A stretch of DNA of 64,000 bases from Anniella stebbinsi (Eukaryota; Chordata; Lepidosauria; Squamata; Anniellidae). Location of the stretch: the NCBI GenBank assembly GCA_029215795.1, contig JARDYH010000001.1:192889654-192953653 (forward strand), written 5' to 3'. Made by a program: the position numbers and the translations under genes. Position 1 is the first letter of the stretch. The number at the start of each line of letters is the position of its first letter. The notes beneath the pieces are model-generated. The model worked only from the letters and a program-made list of their open reading frames with translations. It was not told where the DNA came from and searched no databases. Shown one piece after another: positions 22,169 to 33,106 of the stretch.

Positions 22169-23817
22169 AGTTCAGATTCAGAATCAATGAGAAAAATGTT
22201 TGTCTTCCCTTCAAAGTCCATCATGAAGCCATAACCCCATGAACCCAAATTTCTTTGCCAATCAAATCTCTGAGAGGACAACATTCAAGATGAATGTGTA
22301 CCCAAACAACACAAGCTTCTTGTATTAGAGAGGATATTTCAAGTACATTTGTAAATGCTTAGATGAGGCTGGGTTTCTATGTGTCTGTGAGTCATCTATT
22401 TCATTACTATCCGATCCTGAGACAATGGCTTAAGTTAGTCTTGTATTCATGAAATAAAAATGAGACCTGTTGCTAATCACTAGACCTCTTTTTAAATCCC
22501 ACCTTTCTCGCAATGCAACATTATGAACAGATGTTGTGTGCATCATAAGAATATCCGTGCTATGCAGACTGATCAAGTGCTATGCTCCTAATCTAAATCG
22601 CTTGTTGCATGCGCTTATCTATATAATGGCTATTGTGCGGGTTAATCCCTTTTTCTGTAGAAAAGCCAAGCTCCTTAAGCCAAAGGTTTCCTAGAAGTGA
22701 ATGTCAATACCTGCGTCTGATTAATGTGGCCAGATGAAGAAATTGTACAAGATTGCTATTACGTACATCGTTGTCAAGAGAGACTGCCTCCTGAAATGTG
22801 CAGTGCAAATGTTAAGAGTTCTGATGGGAAGCAATATTTTGACTCTTTGGGTGCTATTCCGATACACCTTGATCATCCCATGTCAAGCTCACGTCCTGAT
22901 GGGCAAATGCTCCTCAGCTTGATTTGGAATTGATTCTGTGATTAGGAGCTTTCTCTGAGAGCATTCCAAAAACACTCCTCTGCTTCCTCAAAGCCCCTGG
23001 TTTGTAATGTGCATTGTATCTTATGTACCCCTGAGAATTGTAGTTGGTTTCCACCTGTCCTGAACTCACCCGAGGTGATGGAGAGCACCTAGAACTTCAC
23101 ACGCACACACATCCAAAACATCTGCAAAATGGGGGCAGTTTCAGTTGCACGGTATAATGATGAACTAGACATGGGGTAGGTGACCTTTTCGGGTCTGTGG
23201 GTGCATTTGCCTTTTTTTTTTCCTGGGCCCATGGGTGCTCTTGTAATTTTGTCGTGGGGGAGGATTTCCTCTTTTCTTGCCACTCCCCCATGTATTTTCT
23301 CTTTTCATGCTCCTCCTCCCTCAACGTCCTCATTTCTTGCTCCCCCACCATTTCCCCCTGCCACACACCCGCTTAGGACGTCTTTCTCCTCTTCCTCCCT
23401 CCACCCGCTGCTTCTCCTGCTGCCCACTGGCCCCCACAACTTCTGCCTGCCAGCCTTGACCACCAACTTCTCCCCACCTCCCCACCTTCTGACCACACAC
23501 CCGCCTACTGACTGCTCCCAGCTCTGCTTCTGTTATACATGTGCTGCGGCTGCTGCTGCTGCTTACAGAGCAAGGAAGCAAGAAGTCAGCAGATAAGGAC
23601 AGAAGGTGCTCTGGCTTCCAGCTTCCTGGCTGCAGAGGTGAGCAGCAAGCAAGCCACAGAAGGAGAGGAAGGGACCTGGCAGCGGAGGGAGGCAGGGTCC
23701 TGGCAAGTACTGCGTTGCCAATCCCTGGACTAGACATTTGTTTTAGAGAATAGTTCTGGGAGATGGTGTGAATTTTAATGTTATCATTTGTTCCTTCCTT
23801 GATAGGCAGCACATTTC

Positions 23818-23862
23818 TAAGCATGCTTACTCAGAAGTAAATCCCTCCAAGCTCCATGGGAC
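23818..23862 (-). repeat. Squamate-type short repeat, truncated
   Basis: AAGCATGCTTACTCAGAAGT and AAATCCCTCCAAGCTCCATG match the antisense form of the 10.2 kb unit. The copy ends exactly where the antisense L2 tail begins, so the L2 probably inserted here. Confidence 0.5.
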
Positions 23863-26412
23863 TATTTATTTATTTATTTATTTATTGCATTTCTATACCG
23901 CCCAAGAGCCGAAGCTCTCTGGGCGGTTGACAAAAATTAAAACCATGAAAACTGTTTACGATATAAAACAAACAACTGTGTAAAAACATAACATAAAATA
24001 CAGTATAAAAGCACAACCAGGATAAAATAGAGTAGCAATGCAGAAATCTATACAGTTTTCAAATACAGATTTAAAACAGCAAAGTTAAAATTAAGCTGAT
24101 AAACTGTCCTCAGAGAAGGACCTCTGAGGATGAGCTTAGGGTCCAGGCAGGTACATGTGGGAGGAGGCGTTCCTTCAGATAACCTGACCGCAAGCTGTTT
24201 AGAGCTTTGAAAGTTACTACCAGCACTCTGAATTGGGCCTGGACTTGGACCGGCAGCCAGCGAAGCTGAAAAGGGACTGGCGTAATGTGGACTCATTGGC
24301 CAGTCCCTGTTAATAGTCTAGCTGCCCTGTTTTGTACTAGTTGAAGTTTCCGGATTGTTTTCAAAGGCAGCCCCATGTATAACGCATTGCAGTAATCCAG
24401 ACGAGAGGTTATCAGAGCATGGATCACTATAGCTAGGCTATCTCTGTCCAGATAAGGGTGCAGCTGATAAAAGGTGATCCTTGCCACTAAGTCCATCTGT
24501 GCCTCAAGTTACAGTTCTGGATCCAGAAGCACCCCCAAACTATGTACCTGATCCTTTAGGGGGAGTGCAATCCCATCCAGAACAGGGTGAACATCACCTA
24601 GCCGGACAGACGAACCACCCACAAACAGTACCTCCGTCTTGTCTGGATAGAGTCTCAGTTTATTGAATCCAGTCCATTACTGATTCAGAACAGCCACTGC
24701 CTCACTTGGGTTTCATGAAAAGGAGAGGTAGAGCTTGATAACCTCTCCCATCAGTTTCATGTAAATGTTGAACAGCATAGGGGATAATATAGAGCCCTGT
24801 GGGACCCCATGGCCTAGGTGCCATGGCGCAGAGCAATAATCCTCCAGCACCACCTTCTGGAATCGGCCATACAAGTAGGAGTGGAACTACTGCAATGCAA
24901 TGCCTCCAACTCCCAGCCCAGACAACCTATCCGGAAGGATACCATGGTCGATGGTATTGAAAGCCGCTGAGAGGCCCAAGAGAATCAACAGGGTCACACT
25001 CCCCCTGTCCTTCTCCCAGCAAAGGTCATCGAACCATCCAGAAAAGCTTCACTGGAAGACACTGAGAAGATGCAATGCTGGTGGAAAAGTACTGTCTCTT
25101 TGCCACCCTCACCGCCACATAGTAGGCTCAATAGTGAGCTCTAACCCGTGTTCGATCAGACTCAGCACACGTTTTCCTCCACCTGCGTTCTAGCTGTCTC
25201 CCCTCTTGCTTCATTGTCCTCAGCTCAGATGTATACCAAGGTGCTGGCCAGGCTCTGCTCAGAGGGAGAGGGAGCTTGGGTGCGATCGTGTCAACCGCCC
25301 AAGTCATCTCTGCATTCCACAGAGCAATCTGGGCTTCAACAGGAGCACCAACCATATCAGCAGGAAAATCCTCCAGAACCCTCTGAAATCCATTGGAGTC
25401 CATTAGCCTCTGGGGGTGGACCATTTTAATAGTCCCCCCACCCTTGCAGAGGGGAAAGGCTGCCAAGAGTCTAAACCTCAATAGAAAGTGATCTGACCAT
25501 GACAAGGGGGCAGATGTTAATTCCCCCACTTTCAGATCACTGTCTTCCTGCCCAGTCGAAAAAACCAAACCAAATTTTGGATGCATTGGGCCTATGACAT
25601 GTTGAGACAGCCCCATGGTTGACATGGTGGCCATGAAGTCCTGAGCCGCCCCAGATGCAGGAGCCTCGGCATGGAAGTTGAGGTCCCCCAGAACCATCAT
25701 CCTAGGGGTCCTCAACACCAGATCCGAGACAACCTCCATCACCTCAGATAGGGAGACTTTTGGGCAGCGGGGTGGGCAGTACACCAGCAGAATCCCTAAT
25801 CTGTCTCGACCATCCAACACAAAATAGAGGCACTCAAGACCAACACTCGAATGAGCAGGAAGCCTAGAGAGGGAGATCATATTTCTATAGACCATGGTAA
25901 CCCCCCCCCTCCCCAGAACCTACAGTTGTAAGATGGTAACTGGGACTAGAAGTTAGGAGTATATCTCATCACTATTTAAACAGCTCCACTGCTTTGAATT
26001 GTGCCATTTCAATGCACAGTTCAAAATGCTGGTGTGAACGTATACGTTTTGTGGCTTAGGACCAGTGGAGTGTGTGTGCTGAACCCTATCCCTCAAGTCG
26101 GTGCTGGTGCTGCACCGAGTACCCGGGAGGGCAAAGCTGGGTGAGAGTAACCCCTCCCAGTTCACCCACCCAGGTCTCAGTGATACAAACCAGGTCAACC
26201 CCCTCAACCACAATCAGATCATGGATGAGGGAGATTTTATTTTGGACCAACCTGGCGTTCAACAGAAGCAACACCAGACCTGAGGGCAAGCTGGTAAGGC
26301 CACCAGGAACCATCCAGTTGGGGGAAGAACCAGAAGAGGGGATAGCTTTAAGAAATCTAGCCCCTCTTCTCCTCATCTGGCCTGTTGCCCCCCCCCCCAT
26401 TACCATTACCAT
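23863..26412 (-). pseudogene. L2 LINE with endonuclease and RT pieces, internally deleted
   Basis: Antisense copy from (ATTT)n tail and CGCCCAAGAGCCGAAGC box (23863-23935) up to the endonuclease start. The N-terminal endonuclease piece (26086-26412) has NARLVQNK and CITETW. The next piece (25128-25895) has GDLNFHAE and a WSDH motif, both typical of APE-type endonucleases, followed by a linker. The RT part has AFNTIDHGIL, HGVPQGSILSPMLFNIY and, further down, [19 protein letters not shown]. Damage seen: a foreign 180-bp patch in the endonuclease, a large deletion near 25035 joining the linker to the DRGSV...AFNTID block, loss of the whole YADD segment near 24700-24745, and stops. It cannot encode an active RT. 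Confidence 0.85.
25911..26089 (+). repeat. L2 RT fragment patched into the antisense L2
   Basis: This 179-bp stretch interrupts the endonuclease frame between ...QHQHRLEG and the following GGG...VYRN segment. It is about 94% alike, by eye, to sense-strand L2 RT sequence at 28370-28672 once the MITE there is skipped; it reads TGTRS, then KQLHCFELCHFN, QFKMLV. It is neither a 3' end nor tailed. Both junctions show shared bases with the recipient (CCAG at the left, CTCAA at the right), which suggests repair patching rather than retrotransposition. Confidence 0.65.
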
Positions 26413-26414
26413 TA

Positions 26415-26445
<31 letters not shown>

Positions 26446-26660
26446 CTAACCCGCCTCTCCATCCAGATCAAGCCAGGGAACAACAATAAATACAAATATA
26501 AAATCATACAATAGATAAACCATTAAAACAGATAAAAACAAATACATTATTAAAAACATATTAAAATTCAACCAGATAGGCCATACCTTCCCCTACCCAT
26601 GACCACAGTTAGGTGGGCACCCCTTTGCCCCCCTGAACTCCCCAGGCACATATTTAAAAA
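26413..26660 (-). repeat. L2-like LINE 3' UTR (antisense)
   Basis: (ATTT)n then CTAACCCGCCTCTCCATCC, then A-rich 3' UTR with repeated ATAAAA words. It has the same arrangement as the tail at 35275. Directly abuts the endonuclease end of the previous L2. Confidence 0.65.
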
Positions 26661-26663
26661 GTA

Positions 26664-26700
26664 AAATTTATAAAATAAAATAAAATAAAATAATATAAAA
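26664..26700. repeat. (AAAAT)n low-complexity tract
   Basis: Repeated AAAAT pentamers, probably an old poly(A) tail. Confidence 0.7.
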
Positions 26701-27009
26701 TGCTGCAAATTGTTGCTGGTTGCTGTGTAGAGCAGGTTGGAGATGACTGTACAGGCTCAGGCCATAGGGCAGGTCTGTTGTGGCTCCTTTGTAGGACGCA
26801 AAGTGTGCTGAGGCGCAGCCTCTGGCAGCCTTGCCTTGAGAACCTGCAAGAGGAAGATGAGGCACCTGGGCAGCAGAGGTTAAGCTGATGTTGAAAACAG
26901 GTGGGGGGGGCGCAGAGAGCAGGCCTCTGAATCCACAGTTCTTCCTTTCTTTCCCCACTCCAAGCACACCCCACCTCATTTTTTAGTAAGTGTGTTTAGG
27001 ATTTCAGCC

Positions 27010-27146
27010 TTGTTACATTTATATTCCAATTTCCTCCCAAGGAGCTCATGGCCGTACATATAGTTGTCTCTCCCACTCCTTCCCCTTTATCCTCATAATG
27101 GCCCTCTAAGGGAGGTCAGACTGAGAGAGAGTGATGGGCCCCAGGC
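27010..27146 (-). repeat. MIR-like SINE fragment (antisense)
   Basis: ACATTTATATTCCAATTTCC, CCCAAGGAGCTCATGG, TTATCCTCATAATGGCC and GAGAGAGAGTGATGGGCC follow the same order as the copy at 15.6 kb. Confidence 0.55.
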
Positions 27147-27810
27147 ATCATCACATCAACATTCCATGACATCACATCAGCTCACCCAATGGGTTTTGCC
27201 ACTCTCTCACTGCTGCAAAATCCTTTGTTAACACAGAAGGTTTATTAGTCAGATACTGCCTTCATTACTTTTGTAGCCATGTTAAATCGGTCATCACATT
27301 CAGAACAGAGATGAGAGAGCTCTGCAAAGCTCTCCTCACATTAACTCGGAAATTATCCCCTTCCCCCCCAAAATCAGAAAATGTCAGCTCACAGAGGCCC
27401 CAGAGTCATGTGCTGTTTGCAAGAAGGAAGTAGACCTACCAGGGATCTTCAGAGTTTGGGAGATTTGGGCTAGGAAATGAATGAAAATAAAGAGCTGAAT
27501 TTCACATAATGATTTGAATTAACAAACCAAAACTTTCATTGTAGGGCTCTGATACACAGATAGACTGGAAGTATAATTTTCAGTTACACAGGATAGAGCT
27601 GTACCCTGACAAATTTCAGAAGCATTTTCACATTTCTGGAATGGACAGATTCTCAGACAGCTGTGCTGTACATAGGTATCTTCTGCTCTAGTTTGTGGTG
27701 TTCAGTCTGTTCTTTGCAGGGTTGCACTCCCCTTGAAGAATCTGGGTCGCAGCTTGGGATTTTTTGACCCAGCTTTGTTACTGAAGGCACAGGGTGTTTT
27801 TCACCAACTT

Positions 27811-28229
27811 TAGGGTGACCAACTGTCAGGATTTCCCCGGATTTGTCCTGGTTTTTGTTCTATCCTGGGTGTCAGGGGGGATTTTCTGTAATTTTCTATA
27901 ATGTCCTGGAAAGACAAGCTTTCCCCTTTAAGGCCACATTAGCGTGGTTGGAGGGAATGACGAGCTTTCTGGAGGTGGGTTATTTCTATCCCACTGCTCC
28001 AATCAGGACCTTACAGGGGAAAGTATGTCATTCCTGGACATTATAGAAAAGGACCCGATTGGAGCAGTGGAGGGCGGGAATGACACACTTTCCTCTCCTC
28101 CGCTCCAATTGGGGCCTTTAAAGCAGTGGGGGTGAATGACATGCTTTCCAGAGGCCCCGGAAAGCCACTTTCCCACTCCCCACCCCACTGAGGGTCCTCT
28201 TTTTTGGTTTCCCAAATGTGGTCACCCTA
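27811..28229. mobile_element. hAT-type element, exact TSD ACCAACTT
   Basis: Flanked by ACCAACTT at 27803-27810 and 28230-28237. Termini TAGGGTGACCAACTGTCAGG and, inward from the right, TAGGGTGACCACATTTGGG. The interior has CTTTCCCCTTTAAGGCC and several GGAATGACNNRCTTTC boxes, a vocabulary shared with 5.2 and 20.8 kb. No transposase. It splits an L2 reading frame, and the duplicated 8-mer fits the L2 sequence. Confidence 0.9.
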
Positions 28230-28388
28230 ACCAACTTCGGCTGGTGCACCAACTGAAACTCTTTCTGGACTGAAATAGTTTTGCCACAATTTTCATCCAC
28301 ATTCTGATAACCTCTAGATTAGACTACTGTAAATGTGCCGAATGTCCGACAGAGTTTGAGGATTGTCCAGAACCTACAGCTGTAAAAT

Positions 28389-28529
28389 GGTAACCTGGGC
28401 AGGATCTACACTGCTGTTTTAAAGTGCTTTAAAGTGCTTTATAACAGTAGTGACAACTGTTGGGGCCCAAGACACACTCCAAAACAGTTGTCACTACTGT
28501 TATAAAGCACTTTAAAGCAGCAGTGTAGA
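28389..28529. mobile_element. MITE of the GATCTACAC-terminus family, inserted in L2
   Basis: Ends GGCAGGATCTACACTGCTG and, inward from the right, GGCGGATCTACACTGCTG. The interior pairs almost completely (CAACAGTTGTCACTACTGTT) around a GGGGCCCAAGACACACTCC loop. The related uninterrupted L2 patch at 25911-26089 shows the pre-insertion state (GTAACTGGGACTAG), which places the element between GTAACC and GGGACTAG with a possible short duplication (CTGGG/CCGGG). Confidence 0.75.
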
Positions 28530-29361
28530 TCCGCCCCGGGACTAGAAATTATTTAAACAGCTCCAGTGCTTTGAATTGTGCCATTTCAATGCACAATTCA
28601 AAATGCTGGTGTGAATGTATACGTTTTATGGCTTAGGACCAGTGGAGTGTGTGTGCTGAACCCTATCCTCAAATTGGGTCAAGCACATTCGATGGCTCCT
28701 TTAGACTTCTGGCTGGCTGTAACTAAAACCCAGGAGGGATTATCCACCCCACCAAAATAGGATCCACCAGCCTCCCCTGGGACCAGAGTACTTCAAGGAT
28801 TGCCTACTTCCACATCAGCATCCTGTACATGAAGGTCATCACTGAAGGCTTTTTTATCAGATTCCCTAGCCCAATAAGTTGCAGTTTGTGGCAACCGAGG
28901 AGATACCCTTTTCTGTGGTTCTGCCCCATGTATGGAATGCTTTCCTCAAGGAGGCTCACCTAGTGCCTATGTTATCTTTTGAATTGTCTTGGTATAAAAT
29001 TTTATTTAGCCCAGATTGTGTATTGGTTTTATACTGCTTTGTTTATTGTGTATGTGTGTTTTTTTTTTTAAAAAAACTATGTTTTGTTTTGCTTTTCCTC
29101 CTATTTTTATAATATTGTTTTAGTTGAATATAAACCAGCCTGGAAAAAAAAATTGAAGGGTAAGGATAGATAGATAGATTAATAAACAGGTAAATCATTG
29201 TGTTGGTCTTGTAAGCAATGCTATATGTGTGCTGTGATCTATGACTAACTTAATTGAGCTTCTGATAGGTTATTACTGCAGATAATAGAGTTCATACTGC
29301 AGATTTCTTGCTCCCCTGATTACAAAGTATTAGCCAGAATTTGTCCCTCCTTTTTTCACTA

Positions 29362-29392
29362 AGAGCCTATCTACACTACTGCTTTAAAATGG
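29362..29392 (+). mobile_element. Solo terminus of the palindromic MITE family
   Basis: AGAGCCTATCTACACTACTG followed by CTTTAAAATG matches the left end of the 7288 element. The rest is missing. Confidence 0.5.
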
Positions 29393-29767
29393 GCATCCTG
29401 TCTTGGGGAAATAAGCCTTACTGAATGCAATGGAACATACTACTGAATAATGACCATATTTTATCAACCCTCAATCAAATGGCTTTAACACATGCATATT
29501 TCTATCTTCTCTTTGATACAGAAATCTTAAATGGAGAAGTATATGTTGGTCAGAACAGATTTCTTTGCTATGCGGACACTATTCAGTGGGAAGATATTGT
29601 TCGTAACCCTTTGGCTTCCAACTTCTCTGTGGTTCCAAAAAACAGGAGTACAGATTGTAAGTATTAGCTTTATGATCCTCTCTGGGATAGGGATGCTCAC
29701 ACTTGCTAAAATTCTCTGAACATCACTTCAAAGCTCAGTTCAGCTCACACATGTTCTCATTTGTGAC

Positions 29768-29812
29768 ATTATTATTATTATCATCATCATCATCATCATC
29801 ATCATCATTATT
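29768..29812. repeat. (ATT)n(ATC)n microsatellite
   Basis: Four ATT units then about nine ATC units inside the MITE. Confidence 0.85.
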
Positions 29813-29987
29813 CTTTCAAAAGGGAAAAGTACACATTTTGAATGGGAAAACTATGCAATTTCCCCCCCCAAAATTTCACACTTCCCCCCATTGACTAAAT
29901 AATGTGAAAATGCATTTTTTTTTAAAAAAAGTACAGTTTTAAGGTATGCAGGTTGAGTTTTAAAAATGCACTCTTTTAAAATGCATT

Positions 29988-30053
29988 GAGCAGGGGGTTG
30001 GACTCGATGGCCTTATAGGCCCCTTCCAACTCTACTATTCTATGATTCTATGA
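29988..30053 (+). repeat. CR1 LINE 3' end
   Basis: GGGGGTTGGACTCGATGGCC, TTCCAACTCTACTATTC and the octamer-type tail TATGATTCTATGA form the classic CR1 3' terminus. Only about 65 bp remain; CR1 characteristically lacks poly(A). Confidence 0.85.
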
Positions 30054-31331
30054 AAGTGCACAAATGCAAGTTCACATTTTCTGAGAACAGAACATGATCA
30101 CCGATCCTGCTGCTCCCAAATTGTGTTCAGGCTTGCAAATGGGGCATTTTTGAGTAATTTGTAAACTGAAATGAAATTCTCATACATCCCTACTCTATGA
30201 CTTTGTTATGGAACTGATTTGGTTGGGTTCATATCTACTTTTTCTTTCTTCTGATTGTTCTAGTACAGTAACATTTGTGTTAATTATTGTGCTTCTGTAG
30301 CATCCATATGTTATTTCATTGTGACTTAGCAAGTCCAAGTACTTTTATTTCCCGTTCCAACAGATGCCCAATGGCAGCATTCCATGCTAAGAAAAACAGG
30401 ACTGAGACCCAAGTCAAAGTTATCATTGTTTAAAATTCTAGTTCAAAGCAAACCTCTGGTTAGTTTTAGCTGCGGTCAATATCAGTTATGACAATCTGCT
30501 TAAACATGGTAATGGAGGGAGGAGGAATTTGCTCCAGGCGTTTCTGATTGCAAGAAGCACCACACTGGGCAATTGGTTGGAAAATAAAATAAACACATCT
30601 GACATAGACAAAGTTAGACAGGAATCCTTAAATAGCTTAAGAATATACATAAAATATTTTTAAGATAGGATCACATATAACCGAACTATAAATTGGAATG
30701 GGTGGACTACTCTGTTTCCAATCTGTGTTAATTTTCCATGTGTTCTTTCTTAAATGCATCCAATCCCATTTCACCATTAATCTGTAAATTTGGTGTTGGT
30801 AGTGATGATGGTGGGGAATTCACACAGAAATTCATGTTTAAATACATAGTTAAATCTGAACTTTTAATATATTTTCCCACAAAGTATGCACCTTCAGATA
30901 TATTTCATCCAAAATATGTGTTTTAAAAGGTATTGGGGCAAGTTTTTTGAACTGAGAATAGCACTGCAACATTCCAAGAAATACTTTGATCCTCACGTTA
31001 GTCCAGGAGGTGCAGATAAGGTCAGCTTTCATGGAATTCACAAAAATTGAACTCCTCGAGCATCTTTAAGACACAACTCCATCAGGAACATCAATTTTTA
31101 GCTTGCAGATTCTCATTCAATTGTGTATTGTAGTGACTTACAAATTGATTCCAACCTTCTGATTTTTTAATTGTTCTCTCTTCCTTTGCAAATTTTATCC
31201 AAATGAGTTCATTTTATAAGGTATTCCAAACCCCTCTTGTCGCAGCTTTCATGATTCATTGTTAAGATTCCTGCAATTCTTGATTAGGTCCTTCCTTATT
31301 CACCACATGCAAATCTAAAACACTTTATGGA

Positions 31332-31464
31332 TGCAATCCTGTGCATGTTTATACAGAAAAAAGGGCCCTACAACTCCCAGCATTCCCCAGCCAGCATGGG
31401 AAATGCAGCATGATGACTTTTTCCGTAGGCCTTTTTTTTTCTGTCTAAACACCCATAGGATTGC
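31332..31464. mobile_element. Fold-back repeat with ACAACTCCCAGCAT core
   Basis: Left end TGCAATCCTGTGCATG with TACAGAAAAAAGGG; right end (inward) GCAATCCTATGGGTG with AGACAGAAAAAAAAGGCC. The core CAACTCCCAGCATTCCCC faces CATGGGAAATGC. Non-coding. Confidence 0.6.
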
Positions 31465-32159
31465 TCCCTGAAAGTGCGGCTGAATCAGCGTGACAAAAGT
31501 ACTGAGACTTCAGAAGGCATCGCAGAAAATTATGCTTTTTCTAAACTGTCAAAAGTCTTTTCAGATTCTACATGCAGCTTTTCAAATGCCTGCAATTAGC
31601 TAGCTGCATGCCAGAGAAAGAAAGAATGAGAAGAAAATGCAAACATTCATATGCAATCACTCAAAAAAAGAGAGGTGCCTTATTAAACTACTTGTCAAGA
31701 GTCTGGGGGTAAGCAAGATGCTACTCAGTAATATTACAAAAAAAAATTACATGCAATATTACATTGTATGTTAGTTTCTGAAGATTTGAAGTGGGAGAGA
31801 GGAAATGATGAAAACATTACAACTGCAGACCTGTTATAGTGATCCATCAACTTAGAGGAGCCTTGTGCATCTGGCAACCTCAATTACAAAAATGTTGCCT
31901 GCCCTGAACTTTCAGGATAGGGCAGAATACGGCTTTGAATAAATGTCTAGCGATCTTGCTTAGTGTGGACAAAAGTTAAAGTCTGCTGTCATCTTTGGAG
32001 GATTCTTATGGCCTACGACAACTCATGTTGCAATTTAGGATATAGCTGTGGGGTAGCGTATGTATAAGAGACTGAGCTATGATGAATCATGAGGTCTTCA
32101 TAAATTCACTAGGCGAATAGACAAGCCATTCATTCTCAGCAAAAACCCCTCATCTGGAT

Positions 32160-32246
32160 TATGGGTAAAGTAATAATACTTCCCTACTACACAGAGTTGT
32201 TATAAGGATTACAATAATATATGTGAAATGTTTTGACCACTCCAAC
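32160..32246 (+). repeat. MIR-like fragment
   Basis: TTCCCTACTACACAGAGTTG, TTATAAGGATTACAAT and TGTGAAATG follow the order of the MIR 3' half (CTCATAGGGTTGTTGTGAGGAT...). Short and diverged. Confidence 0.4.
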
Positions 32247-32251
32247 CCAAT

Positions 32252-33106
32252 GGCTGCATTCGGACAACACATTAAGCAACTGGGGGGGGGGGGGGAAACA
32301 ATTGCCAGTTGTGTGGAGGGTAACACACCGCTCACAGACTACTGACAGTATTAGGGTGACCAGATAAAATCCAGGTCAGGGCTATATAACTTTAACAGTT
32401 TTAGAGAAAAGGGAATTTCAACCAGTGTCATTTATATGCAATTAGTTCCTGGTGAAATTCCCTCTTCATCACAACAGTTAAAGTTGCAGGGGCCCTGCCT
32501 TCTTTTGTATATGGTCACTCTAGTATAGTGCCTGCAACTTTAACTGTTGTGATGAAGAGGGAATTTCACCAGGAACTAATTGCATACAAATGACCCTGGC
32601 TGAAATTCCCTTTTCTCTACAACTGTTAAAGTTACATGAGCCCTGACCTGGATTTTATCTGGTCAGCCTAGACAGTATGCTATTCCGCCCAGATAAGCAA
32701 CTGAGAGAAACAACTGGCTTGCAAGTTGTTTAGCTCGAAGACAGTTGTTTAAAGTGCTGTGTGGAGGGGTGAGTGTGTTAATGGCGTGTGGTGGGTGGGT
32801 TAAAACACAAGCCCATAGAAGCAGGTGGCAAGAGCGACCAAAGCGGCGGCTGCCACTCTGCTACAACTGGTACGACTTGCAGAGGTTGCTGGGATAGAAC
32901 TGGGAGGACTGAGGGAGGAGGGAGGGTGGGGAGAGGGGTGGGGACTGTGTCAGTCAAATGCTGGGTTGACTATTAGTCCACTCAACGCCAGCCCCAACCA
33001 CCCACAGTTGTGTAGGAATATGTTGTGTGGGGAGTACCCACAAAATAGCCAACTGTGAGTTGGCTACTCAACCCACCATTGACTAATGTATTGTCCGAAT
33101 GCAGTC
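32252..33106. mobile_element. GGCTGAATTCGG-TIR element, copy A, with nested hAT
   Basis: Termini GGCTGCATTCGGACAACAC and, inward from the right, GACTGCATTCGGACAATAC. The family has six copies in the window (others at 33786, 41539, 43463, 57961, 60780). Flanks are AAT and ATT; 3-bp duplications are exact in copies C and D, so a PIF/Harbinger-like origin is possible but unproven. The interior has GCAACTGAGAGAAACAACTG and a G-rich middle. A hAT fold-back (32352-32670) interrupts it. No transposase. Confidence 0.75.
32352..32670. mobile_element. hAT-type fold-back element, exact TSD GACAGTAT
   Basis: Flanked by GACAGTAT at 32344-32351 and 32671-32678. Termini TAGGGTGACCAGATAAAATC and, inward from the right, TAGGCTGACCAGATAAAATC. 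One long hairpin, nearly identical to 21588-21906, including the asymmetric loop ATATGGTCACTCTAGTATAG. Copy D of the host element (57961-58484) shows the empty site ACTACTGACGGTATGCTATT, confirming the insertion boundaries. Confidence 0.95.

Larger units (their letters stand above)
27715..29160 (+). pseudogene. L2 LINE RT C-terminal half, interrupted by two DNA elements
   Basis: Sense frame before the first interruption reads PLKNLGRSLGFFDPALLLKA up to FHQL (27722-27810). It resumes after 28237 as RLVHQLKLFLD and LITSRLDYC, matching the L2 RT C-terminal region. The hAT element 27811-28229 sits between, and a MITE (about 28389-28529) interrupts it again. The remaining 3' part (to about 29150) keeps degenerate C-terminal sequence and a T-rich 3' UTR ending in an A-run, without the GGGCGGTATA box. 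Stops and frameshifts make it dead. Removing the two insertions restores collinearity, so both came later. Confidence 0.75.
29688..30192. mobile_element. hAT-type MITE, TAGGGATG termini, with CR1 inside
   Basis: Termini TAGGGATGCTCACAC and, inward from the right, TAGGGATGTATGAGAATTTC. Flanks CTCTGGGA (29680-29687) and CTCTATGA (30193-30200) match at six of eight positions. The interior has the family hallmarks AAGCTCAGTTCAGCTCAC, ATGCATTTTT and TTGTAAACTGAAATGAAATT. An (ATC)n tract and a CR1 3' end lie inside. Confidence 0.75.
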
